NCBI GenBank assembly: GCA_964443885.1
Contig: CAYUES010000023.1
Coordinates: forward strand, 1 to 17,167
Source of the DNA: OMIS01 sp964443885
GTDB lineage: Bacteria; Patescibacteriota; Microgenomatia; UBA1400; PJMF01
Length of the DNA: 17,167 nucleotides
Direction: 5' to 3'
The position numbers were made by a program, and so were the translations under genes. The notes beneath the pieces are model-generated. The model had not been told where the DNA came from. It searched no databases and saw only the letters and a program-made list of their open reading frames with translations. Of the stretch, positions 7,974 to 14,819 are shown piece after piece. Position 1 is the stretch's first letter, and each line of letters starts with the position of its first letter.

Positions 7974-8651
7974 CTACTTCACTTTCCCAACCAACTCAGC
8001 AAATTTTTTGCCTTCCAGCGAAGCAGTTCCCACCAAAGCACCATCACAAACTAAAGCGTATTCACCCACGTTATCAGGTGTAACACTCCCACCATAAATC
8101 ACCGGCACATCACCAAACGAGGCACGAATTTCTGCAATAATTTCTTGGACGGTTCCCACATCTTCTGGCTGACCATTACCAATTGCTGCCAGCGGTTCAT
8201 AGGCCACAACACAGGAGCTACAGAGCTTGGAGTCCAGCACGGCGGCTTGTTCTTGTATGTATTCTTTATCAAGACAAAGTACTGGCGTCATGCCAGCATC
8301 CAAAACTTGGGTTACTTTGCGGGCTACGTCTTCATGAGTTTCATGAAAGTGACGGCGGCGCTCGGAGTGACCAACTAGCACGTACTTTACACCCGCTTCA
8401 TTGAGTTGCTGGGCATTGACCGCACCAGTGTAACTACCCATTGGATAGGGGCTGACATCTTGAGCAGCCAGTTTAATGGTATCGATTGACTCACTAAATT
8501 TCCTCAATTCTGAAAGGAGTAAAAAAGATGGCGCGATCGCCACTAAACTTCCTTCATTGGGGGAGTAGTGGCGGATAAACTCATCCCACCACTCAGTCAT
8601 CGTGTGACGTGTTTTATTGGACTTCCAGTTGGCGATAATGAGTTTGGACAT
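7974..8651 (-). CDS. tpiA: Triosephosphate isomerase
   Basis: Interconverts dihydroxyacetone phosphate and glyceraldehyde-3-phosphate in glycolysis; cytosolic. The frame is open to 8741, but the true start is ATG 8651 (MSKLIIANWKSNK), giving 225 aa, shorter than the usual 245-255. Catalytic residues are present: Lys10 (NWK), His95 (VLVGHSERR) and Glu152 (AYEP). The phosphate-binding GGSV is at 187-190. Loop 6 is odd: YEPLAAIGNGQ replaces the usual YEPVWAIGTGK, losing the conserved hinge Trp. No strong Shine-Dalgarno is seen; a TATAGT box lies 9 bases upstream. The gene is divergent from the helicase gene and converges on the GT-C-like gene. Confidence 0.95.
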   Translation of the reverse strand: MSKLIIANWKSNKTRHTMTEWWDEFIRHYSPNEGSLVAIAPSFLLLSELRKFSESIDTIKLAAQDVSPYPMGSYTGAVNAQQLNEAGVKYVLVGHSERRRHFHETHEDVARKVTQVLDAGMTPVLCLDKEYIQEQAAVLDSKLCSSCVVAYEPLAAIGNGQPEDVGTVQEIIAEIRASFGDVPVIYGGSVTPDNVGEYALVCDGALVGTASLEGKKFAELVGKVK

Positions 8652-8660
8652 AGTATCTTT

Positions 8661-8666
8661 ACTATA
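8661..8666 (-). promoter_or_regulatory. Putative -10 element of tpiA
   Basis: TATAGT on the minus strand ends 9 bases before ATG 8651. The -35 region at 17 bases (CTAGCA) is weak. The site favours the 225-aa start and makes the upstream in-frame extension to 8741 unlikely to be translated. Confidence 0.4.
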
Positions 8667-8736
8667 CTGCGAAGTGATTATGGTGCTAGTAGTAAATGAG
8701 CTGTAAAACTGGGTGCCGACAGAGCAAACTCGCATC

Positions 8737-8765
8737 TTCACCTACTTTCTGCAAAGTGGTAGTAT
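8737..8765 (+). promoter_or_regulatory. Putative promoter of the UvrD/PcrA-like gene
   Basis: TTCACC (8737-8742) and TAGTAT (8760-8765) are 17 bases apart, each with 4 of 6 consensus matches. ATG 8774 is 8 bases further on. GAGGAG at 8766-8771 ends only 2 bases before the ATG, too close for normal Shine-Dalgarno use. Confidence 0.4.
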
Positions 8766-8773
8766 GAGGAGCA

Positions 8774-10699
8774 ATGTCCGAACTTTTAGCAAAACTTAAT
8801 CCTGTACAACGCGAGGCTGTTCAACACGAAAGTGGCCCTGCTTTGATTCTGGCGGGCGCGGGTTCGGGCAAAACAACCGTCCTAACGCACCACGCCGCGT
8901 GGTTAATTCACGAGCGCGGCGTCAACGCCAGTAATATTATTTTAGTCACCTTCACCAACAAAGCCGCAGGCGAGATGAAAGAGCGGATTGAAAAGCTGAC
9001 CGGCAGCCACTTGCCGTACGCTGGCACGTTTCATAGCATCTGTGCGCGGATTTTGCGAACACACGGTAAGTACATTGGGCTTGATCCCAACTTCGTGATC
9101 TACGACAGCGACGACCAGCTTTCCCTGTTCAAAAATATCTATAAAGAATACGGTTTTGACGCCAACACCTATCGTCCACAAAGCGTTAAATCAGTTATTT
9201 CCAAAGCCAAAAACGAACTGATTTCGTACCAAGAGTTTGCCGACACCAGTGCGGGCGACTTTAACAACTTTGCCGCTCGTGCCTACAAACTCTATGAACA
9301 CGGTCTCAAAGAAGCCCAAGCGGTCGACTTTGATGACTTGATGATTAAAGTCGTGCGCTTGCTGCAAAACAACGAGTCGATTCGGCAGTTCTATCAGCAG
9401 CAGTTTCAACACGTTTTGGTGGATGAGTATCAAGATACCAATAAAGCCCAGTATGCCTTGACCCAGCTTTGGACTGCGCCACAAGATAACTTGTACGTGG
9501 TGGGTGACTTTAGTCAAAGTATTTACGCCTGGCGTGGCGCAGACTATCGCAACATGCTGCAGCTCAAAACCAGCTATCCCGACATCAAAGAGTATCGCTT
9601 GGAGCAAAATTATCGTTCAACTCAGAGTATCTTGGATGCCGCCACAGCCGTGATTTCCAAAAATACTTCCCATCCGGTTTTGCAGCTCTGGACAGAGAAC
9701 TTATCGGGAGCGCAGCTAACTTGTATCGAGACCAGTTCTGGCGAGCTCGAATCAATGCGGATTATTGATGAAATCAGACAGCAGCGCAACAAAAATGTGG
9801 CACTTGATCAAATTGCGATTCTGTACCGCACCAATGCCCAGTCGCGGCTATTTGAAGAGTCTTTAATCAAGTATGGGATTCCATATCGCTTGATCGGCGG
9901 CACTAAATTCTATGAGCGCAAAGAAATTAAAGATGTCTTGGCGTATGCCCGTTTGATTGTAAATCCGCAGGATAGCGTCAGTTATAAGCGGGCACTGGCG
10001 TTGGGCAAACGTCGCTTTGATACCTACGAGAAATTCCGCGCCAAGTTCCCGATTGAAGAGCTCGAAAAAACGCCGCCTGCCAAGTTACTGCGCGATATTC
10101 TAGACACCACCGAGTACCTCAAAAAATACAACCAAGATTTGCCTGAAGATGCTGAACGGATTGAAAACGTGGCTGAGTTATTGAGTATGGCTGCGCAGTT
10201 TACCAGTCTCACCCAGTTCCTAGAAAATGTGGCGCTACTCCAAGATAACTACTTTATAGATACCGATAAATCGTTTGGTGCCGCGCCACGAGGTGGCGTG
10301 AACCTGATGAGTTTGCACTCGGCCAAAGGCCTGGAGTTTGAAGTGGTCTTCTTGGTGGGGATGGAAGACGGCTTGTTGCCACACAGCAACTCACTGTTTG
10401 ACCACGCCAGTATTGAAGAAGAGCGTCGGCTTTGTTATGTCGGCATTACGCGGGCAAAGCAAAATTTGTACTTAAGTTTTTCACGGTCTCGTTTTCAATA
10501 TGGGATTCGCAAAAGTTCAATTCCAAGTCGATTTTTAAGCGATATTCCACCAGAATTACTCCATATCGAGACCGACATGGGGGAGAGCAGCCTCGAGAGA
10601 AAACAAGCCCAGACTGGCCGCCGACTCGTCATTGATGAAGACATGGCCGAAGCGGTCTTACGCGGTGATCTAGACTTAGAGGTATTTTTGGAAAGCTAG
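8774..10699 (+). CDS. UvrD/PcrA-family superfamily 1A DNA helicase
   Basis: 3'-5' DNA helicase/translocase for repair and for removing proteins from DNA; 641 aa. Motifs in order: Q motif (LNPVQREAV, near residue 7), Walker A GAGSGKT (28-34), motif Ia (TFTNKAAGEMKERI), Walker B with D217/E218 (LVDEYQDTN), motif III (GDFSQSIYAWRGAD), motif IV (ILYRTNAQSR), motif V (SLHSAKGLEFEVVFL) and motif VI (CYVGITRAKQNLYLSFSRSR, about 553-572). It is shorter than typical PcrA/UvrD (about 720 aa). It ends about 70 residues after motif VI and seems to lack the C-terminal Tudor-like domain that binds RNA polymerase. Whether to call it uvrD, pcrA or another paralogue is not decidable from one window. Confidence 0.93.
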   Translation: MSELLAKLNPVQREAVQHESGPALILAGAGSGKTTVLTHHAAWLIHERGVNASNIILVTFTNKAAGEMKERIEKLTGSHLPYAGTFHSICARILRTHGKYIGLDPNFVIYDSDDQLSLFKNIYKEYGFDANTYRPQSVKSVISKAKNELISYQEFADTSAGDFNNFAARAYKLYEHGLKEAQAVDFDDLMIKVVRLLQNNESIRQFYQQQFQHVLVDEYQDTNKAQYALTQLWTAPQDNLYVVGDFSQSIYAWRGADYRNMLQLKTSYPDIKEYRLEQNYRSTQSILDAATAVISKNTSHPVLQLWTENLSGAQLTCIETSSGELESMRIIDEIRQQRNKNVALDQIAILYRTNAQSRLFEESLIKYGIPYRLIGGTKFYERKEIKDVLAYARLIVNPQDSVSYKRALALGKRRFDTYEKFRAKFPIEELEKTPPAKLLRDILDTTEYLKKYNQDLPEDAERIENVAELLSMAAQFTSLTQFLENVALLQDNYFIDTDKSFGAAPRGGVNLMSLHSAKGLEFEVVFLVGMEDGLLPHSNSLFDHASIEEERRLCYVGITRAKQNLYLSFSRSRFQYGIRKSSIPSRFLSDIPPELLHIETDMGESSLERKQAQTGRRLVIDEDMAEAVLRGDLDLEVFLES

Positions 10700-10732
10700 T
10701 ATTTTACTGGACCAAACAAAAAGTTAATTCTT

Positions 10733-10738
10733 TATACT
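10733..10738 (+). promoter_or_regulatory. -10-like element before the small ORF
   Basis: TATACT matches 5 of 6 consensus bases and ends 6 bases before ATG 10745, the same geometry as other genes here. The -35 is weak (TGGACC, 19-base spacing). Confidence 0.4.
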
Positions 10739-10744
10739 AGAAAT

Positions 10745-10807
10745 ATGAATCTATACGAACGATTTTTCCAAATGAAGAAGGCCGATCAGCCACCTGCTAC
10801 TACATAA
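10745..10807 (+). CDS. Possible 20-residue small protein
   Basis: A short ORF runs from ATG 10745 to TAA 10805-10807. It encodes a basic/aromatic start (MNLYERFFQMKKAD) followed by a Pro/Thr tail. Support is the well-placed TATACT, 6 bases before the ATG, in an otherwise gene-free 173-base gap between the helicase and femX. No family is known to me. It could be a small protein, a leader peptide for femX, or chance. Confidence 0.3.
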   Translation: MNLYERFFQMKKADQPPATT

Positions 10808-10831
10808 CTTTGCGATACTAATTAACTCCTC

Positions 10832-10859
10832 TTGGGTTTAGCGTAATTTTCCGTATAAT
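10832..10859 (+). promoter_or_regulatory. Putative femX-pyrH promoter
   Basis: TTGGGT (10832-10837), a 16-base spacer, then a perfect TATAAT (10854-10859). ATG 10873 is 13 bases further, giving a 5-7 base leader without a Shine-Dalgarno. It lies 24 bases after the small ORF stop. Confidence 0.65.
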
Positions 10860-10872
10860 AGTCACTTAGCAT

Positions 10873-11904
10873 ATGCTTATTCGCGAACTCAGAGAAGAAG
10901 AACGTCCATTATTTAACGCTGCGGTTGACCATCCTTTACAATCATGGGAGTGGGGTGAGTTTCGCAAAAAAACCGGCGTCAGAGTCGAGCGCGTTGGTTT
11001 TTTTGACAACGGCAAACTCGTTCGCGCTATGCAAGTTACGTTTCATGCAATTCCTATATTTGGCCGTCAGTTGGGCTACTTTCCCAAAGGCCCGATGCCC
11101 GATGAAGAACAGATTGCCATCCTCCAACAACTTGGCCACAAACATAACGCAGTATTCATAAAGATGGAACCAAATATTGCCCAACCCGTTGGTACCCCAA
11201 GTGCTCATACTAAAATTGCAAAATTCCTAATTGATCACGGTGCTACTCCTGGTCGGCCGCTCTTTACTCGCTATACATTCACCCTCGATTTAACTAAAAC
11301 TGAAGAACAGCTGATGGAACAGCTTTCGAGTAAAACTCGCTACAACGTCCGGTTAGCTCAAAAAAAAGGCGTCCAGATTTTTGAAAACACGACTTTAGAA
11401 GGCATGGAACAGTACATTACTATCTTAGAAGAGACTACCAAACGCCAGGGATTTTATGCTCATAGTCCAGCGTACTTCAGGACACTTTGGCAAACTCTGG
11501 GTGATTCTGGCATCATCAGAATCTTTACAGCCGTGTACGAAAACACTGTGGTGGCTGCTTGGGTGATGTTTGTTTTCAATGGCGTTCTGTACTATCCATA
11601 CGGTGCTTCGAGCTCTCAATATCGTGATGTAATGGCCAGTAACTTACTGATGTGGGAGATGATTTTATTTGGCAAAAAAATAAACTGTCATACCATGGAC
11701 ATGTGGGGCGCCCTTGGCCCAGATGCCAGTGAAAAAGATCCCTTCTTTGGCTTTCATAGATTTAAAAAAGGCTATGGCTCTGTTTTGACAGAATTTTTGG
11801 GCACCTATGATTTGGTGCTCGATCCATTGATGTACAAAATTTTCAGAATTGTTGAAGAACTACGATGGGTGTGGCTGCGCTTGCGGGCAAAGCTGCGGTT
11901 TTAA
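10873..11904 (+). CDS. FemX/FemAB-family aminoacyl (peptidyl) transferase
   Basis: 343 aa. The Fem family uses aminoacyl-tRNA to add residues to the peptidoglycan stem peptide (interpeptide bridge), working on lipid-linked precursors at the inner membrane face. The first half shows SWEWGEFRKKTGVRVERVGFF and a GPMP segment (acetyltransferase-like lobe 1). The second lobe has SSKTRYNVRLAQKKGV (around residue 157), YGASSSQYRDVMASNLLMWE and the typical MDMWGALGPDASEKDPFFGFHRFKKGYG signature. There is no signal peptide; the C-terminus is basic (WLRLRAKLRF). Bridge composition cannot be predicted. It is first in an operon with pyrH, which begins 20 bases after its stop. Confidence 0.88.
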   Translation: MLIRELREEERPLFNAAVDHPLQSWEWGEFRKKTGVRVERVGFFDNGKLVRAMQVTFHAIPIFGRQLGYFPKGPMPDEEQIAILQQLGHKHNAVFIKMEPNIAQPVGTPSAHTKIAKFLIDHGATPGRPLFTRYTFTLDLTKTEEQLMEQLSSKTRYNVRLAQKKGVQIFENTTLEGMEQYITILEETTKRQGFYAHSPAYFRTLWQTLGDSGIIRIFTAVYENTVVAAWVMFVFNGVLYYPYGASSSQYRDVMASNLLMWEMILFGKKINCHTMDMWGALGPDASEKDPFFGFHRFKKGYGSVLTEFLGTYDLVLDPLMYKIFRIVEELRWVWLRLRAKLRF

Positions 11905-11914
11905 TAATTACTAG

Positions 11915-11919
11915 AAAGG
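11915..11919 (+). promoter_or_regulatory. Shine-Dalgarno site of pyrH
   Basis: AAAGG ends 5 bases before ATG 11925. It decides the start: the frame is open upstream to 11865 inside femX, but residues from 11925 (MATRFKRIMLKVGGESL) match the usual UMP-kinase N-terminus. Confidence 0.6.
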
Positions 11920-11924
11920 CAGAT

Positions 11925-12662
11925 ATGGCGACACGTTTTAAAAGAATCATGCTCAAGGTAGGCGGAGAGTCTTTACTGGGAGAACGTTCGTACGGCATCG
12001 ATCCAAAAGCTGCCCTGCGCGTGGCTGAACACATCAAGAGTGTCTACGTCGAAAATGTCGAGATTGCAATTGTGATGGGTGGCGGTAATATCTTCCGCGG
12101 CATTGCTGGCTCAAAAAATGGTATCGACCGAGCCACTGCCGACTACATGGGCATGCTTGCCACTGTGATGAATGCGCTCGCGCTCCAAGATGCATTAGAA
12201 AAAATCGGCGTCCCAACCCGTGTTCAGTCAGCTTTACAGATGCCAGCAGTTGCTGAAAGTTTTGTCCGCCGCAAAGCAATTCGCCACATGCAAAAGGGCA
12301 GAGTGGTCTTGCTCGCCGCGGGAACTGGGGTACCGTACGTTACCACTGACACTGGTGCTTCACTGCATGCACTCGAGTTACACTGTGATGTTTTGATGAA
12401 AGCTACTAAAGTCGATGGCATTTATGATAAAGACCCCGTAAAACACACCGATGCAAAGCGCTTTAAAACATTGACATTCCAAGATGCAATCACGATGGAA
12501 GACGTTGAAGTAATGGATACAGCTGCTTTAGCAATGAGTAAAGAAAATGACATGCCGATCATGGTCTTCGAGCTTTTCAATGGCGATAACTTAGTCAAAG
12601 CCGTCAAAGGTGAAGATATCGGTACGTTTGTCAGCAACGAAGTGAAGACTGAGTTTGCTTAA
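11925..12662 (+). CDS. pyrH: Uridylate (UMP) kinase
   Basis: Phosphorylates UMP to UDP in pyrimidine nucleotide synthesis; cytosolic hexamer of the amino-acid-kinase fold. 245 aa from ATG 11925, close to the usual 240. Motifs: KVGGESLLG (11-19), VMGGGNIFRG (50-59) for phosphate binding, RATADYMGMLATVMNALALQ, the AAGTGVPYVTTDTGA nucleotide-binding segment, ATKVDGIYDKDP, and an ALAMSKENDMPIMVFEL C-terminal strand. It follows femX in an operon; UDP supply feeds UDP-sugar precursors of the cell wall, so the pairing makes sense though it may be chance. Its stop shares the palindrome TTAA (12659-12662) with the stop of the convergent gene. Confidence 0.96.
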   Translation: MATRFKRIMLKVGGESLLGERSYGIDPKAALRVAEHIKSVYVENVEIAIVMGGGNIFRGIAGSKNGIDRATADYMGMLATVMNALALQDALEKIGVPTRVQSALQMPAVAESFVRRKAIRHMQKGRVVLLAAGTGVPYVTTDTGASLHALELHCDVLMKATKVDGIYDKDPVKHTDAKRFKTLTFQDAITMEDVEVMDTAALAMSKENDMPIMVFELFNGDNLVKAVKGEDIGTFVSNEVKTEFA

Positions 12663-13609
12663 ACATCTGACTGTTTATTAACTAATGCTTCTATTTCTAA
12701 AAGGACAGCTTCCGAGAGAGAGCCATCTTGCTGATTGCGTGTTGAAGTATTGGTGAGCCTGTTAAAGTTAATCGCTATAAATTGTCTAATGATTTGCTTA
12801 GAAAGTAATTCAATGATCGTTAAACGGTGTTCTTTACCCGAGTATAGTTCATCATCAGTTATATCAGCAAGAAAATCATCAATGACTGAGTGAGAAGTTC
12901 TACCAGATTTTATTCTGGCATGAACCTCAGTAATTCTGTTAAAGAAGTAATGCACTAACGTATTTGTTAAAGCACGGAACCATGCATAACTAGCTTGTGA
13001 ATACATAAAGTGTACGTTTTTATGCTGTATCGGCGTGGTGGCTATAATTCTAAACTGCTTGTAGTTAATAGATTTACCCAGTGTGGTTTTATTGATGCGT
13101 CTATCTAAAATATCTTCAATTGCTTCGTCATTTAGACACTCATTTACCATGTCCATTTCGAGTTGGGCAATCCTTTTCTCAATAAGTATATTGAGCAGCG
13201 TGAGGCAATTTGATAACAACATACCAGCCGGCAGAAATCTTTCACCACGTATCTGACGTATATACCTTGGATACTTGGCCTCCAAATGTTGCAGATCGAT
13301 TTGTAACTCATGCCACTTCGATTGATGCTGCTGATATGGGGGTAAGTATGTGGCGGATTTACTGTAAGAGGTTGCTAACTCGAAGTAGCCACTTACACAC
13401 GCCATAAGATATATTGTCTCTAAATTAAGTAAGAAATCATCTAATTCAATAAAATAATTACTTCGTTCAGTTTCTTCCACAGAGGCATTTTTTATTTGCA
13501 CTGCTTTTCTAGCATGTTCTACAAACAGGATGTTTCGCAAGATTTCTAAACTATTAATTAAGATTACTTTTGTGGAGTTTACTGATAGTGGAACTTCTGT
13601 ACTCTGCAT
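12659..13609 (-). CDS. Hypothetical protein, 316 aa, helical
   Basis: I do not recognise this protein. ATG 13609 is preceded, 6 bases away, by a good -10 with a 17-base-spaced -35, which fixes the start. The product is soluble and largely helical with two hydrophobic helices (ELDDFLLNLETIYLMACVSGYF around 55-75; a LLSNCLTLLNILIEKR stretch near 133-148). The second half is basic and aromatic (MYSQASYAWFRALTNTLVHYFFNRI), followed by an acidic DDFLADITDDE patch. The aromatic/Arg stretch faintly recalls sigma-factor region 2, but no second domain supports that. DNA is more AT-rich than pyrH and gap on either side. The 4-base overlap with pyrH is tail to tail. Confidence 0.75.
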   Translation of the reverse strand: MQSTEVPLSVNSTKVILINSLEILRNILFVEHARKAVQIKNASVEETERSNYFIELDDFLLNLETIYLMACVSGYFELATSYSKSATYLPPYQQHQSKWHELQIDLQHLEAKYPRYIRQIRGERFLPAGMLLSNCLTLLNILIEKRIAQLEMDMVNECLNDEAIEDILDRRINKTTLGKSINYKQFRIIATTPIQHKNVHFMYSQASYAWFRALTNTLVHYFFNRITEVHARIKSGRTSHSVIDDFLADITDDELYSGKEHRLTIIELLSKQIIRQFIAINFNRLTNTSTRNQQDGSLSEAVLLEIEALVNKQSDV

Positions 13610-13615
13610 TGCTGC

Positions 13616-13644
13616 ATTTTAGCAGCCCATAGTAATATGGACAA
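13616..13644 (-). promoter_or_regulatory. Putative promoter of the 316-aa gene
   Basis: On the minus strand, TTGTCC (13644-13639), a 17-base spacer and TAAAAT (13621-13616). The start codon at 13609 is 6 bases beyond the -10. Good spacing and a 5/6 -10 make this one of the clearer promoters in the window, and it predicts a leaderless mRNA. Confidence 0.6.
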
Positions 13645-13692
13645 CACTAGACTAGAACCGAATGATAATTCGTGCTATCTTGAAGGTGCTTT

Positions 13693-13714
13693 TAAAATGT
13701 ACAAGTAGTTAGGA
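13693..13714 (+). promoter_or_regulatory. Putative -10 and Shine-Dalgarno of gap
   Basis: TAAAAT (13693-13698) could start a leader of about 16 bases that holds AGGA (13711-13714), 6 bases before ATG 13721. An alternative is TAGGAT (13710-13715) used as a -10, which would give a leaderless mRNA. No convincing -35 accompanies either. Confidence 0.35.
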
Positions 13715-13720
13715 TGTAGT

Positions 13721-14773
13721 ATGGAAAACTCAAACAAAACTTTCGGTATTAATGGATTTGGCCGGATTGGCCGCACCGCGTTTCGAGTTTGGTGGCTGTA
13801 CCACCGCGATGAAATGGAGCTCAAAGTTATCAATACTTCTGGTTCAATGGAAATCGAAGACTGGGTGCACTTACTACGCTACGACTCTAACTATGGCCCA
13901 TTTGCCGAGCCAATTACCGTCGAGCGCCAACGTTCCCGCAAAGAAGTCAGTGATGAAAACTCAGTGTTGGGAACGATCACAATTGGTGGCCGAACAGTTG
14001 TCGTGACTGCCCAACGTGATCCCGCCAAGATCCCCTGGGGGCAAAATGGTGTGCACACGGTACTTGAGTCTACGGGCGCATTTACCGATGCTGAAAAAGC
14101 CAAAGCACACCTGCAAGGTGGCGCCCAAACTGTAATTATTTCTGCGCCAGGTACTGGTGACATGGACACTTCAGTGATTGGCGTCAAAGATCAAAATCAC
14201 GCGATGCAAGTCGTTTCAAATGCATCTTGTACGACCAACTGTGTCGCTCCCGTCGCCCAAGTAATGTTCCAAAATTTTGGAATCGAAAAAGCAATGATGA
14301 CGACGATTCATTCGTATACTGATGATCAAAATTTGCATGATAATTCACACAAAGATATGCGCCGTGCTCGTGCCGCTGCTCAAAACATCGTGCCGACTAG
14401 TACTGGCGCAGCTAAAGCAGTTGGTCTAGTAATTCCAGAACTCAAACGGATCTTTGATGGTTTGGCAATTCGGGTTCCAACCGCGACTGGTTCGCTCTCT
14501 GATATGGTCTTTATTACCAAACGGCCGACTTCGATTGAAGAAGTAAATGATGTCTTCACCAAAGCCGCCCAAGATCAACGTTGGCAGGGTTTACTAGCTG
14601 TCACCAATGATCCAATCGTCTCAAGTGACATCAAGGGTCGTCGTGAATCTTCAATCGTTGACCTGGCGCTCACCAATGTGATTGGTGGCAATATGGTCAA
14701 AGTAATTAGCTGGTACGACAATGAATTTGGCTACTGCAACCGCCTGGTTGAGCAAGTGAAGTGGGCAGACTAA
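13721..14773 (+). CDS. gap: Glyceraldehyde-3-phosphate dehydrogenase, type I
   Basis: Oxidises and phosphorylates glyceraldehyde-3-phosphate to 1,3-bisphosphoglycerate in glycolysis; cytosolic tetramer; 350 aa. Rossmann motif NGFGRIGR (10-17), catalytic Cys170 in SNASCTTNC and His197 in HSYTDDQ (27 residues apart as in E. coli C150/H177), the DMRRARAAAQNIVPTSTGAAKAVG loop and the SWYDNEFGYCNRL C-terminal signature. After the second beta strand the usual 'IND' that fixes NAD is replaced by INTSGSMEIE, so NADP or dual cofactor use is possible. The N-terminal half is somewhat longer than usual. It stands between a divergent orphan gene and comM. Confidence 0.97.
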   Translation: MENSNKTFGINGFGRIGRTAFRVWWLYHRDEMELKVINTSGSMEIEDWVHLLRYDSNYGPFAEPITVERQRSRKEVSDENSVLGTITIGGRTVVVTAQRDPAKIPWGQNGVHTVLESTGAFTDAEKAKAHLQGGAQTVIISAPGTGDMDTSVIGVKDQNHAMQVVSNASCTTNCVAPVAQVMFQNFGIEKAMMTTIHSYTDDQNLHDNSHKDMRRARAAAQNIVPTSTGAAKAVGLVIPELKRIFDGLAIRVPTATGSLSDMVFITKRPTSIEEVNDVFTKAAQDQRWQGLLAVTNDPIVSSDIKGRRESSIVDLALTNVIGGNMVKVISWYDNEFGYCNRLVEQVKWAD

Positions 14774-14806
14774 GCTGACGCTACGGTTTGTGTAAGAATG
14801 GCGCGG

Positions 14807-14812
14807 TACACT
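14807..14812 (+). promoter_or_regulatory. Putative -10 element of comM/yifB
   Basis: TACACT ends 7 bases before ATG 14820. The same hexamer is used at a similar distance before the lipoprotein gene. No good -35 is visible at 16-18 bases, and there is no Shine-Dalgarno. The 46 bases between gap and this gene hold nothing else. Confidence 0.4.
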
Positions 14813-14819
14813 TGCGTAC

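Noticed and set aside
8652..8741. 30-residue N-terminal extension of triosephosphate isomerase
   Set aside because: The family begins at MSKLIIANWK, and the -10 box lies inside this extension.
11865..11924. 20-residue N-terminal extension of UMP kinase overlapping femX
   Set aside because: The AAAGG site and family alignment point to ATG 11925.
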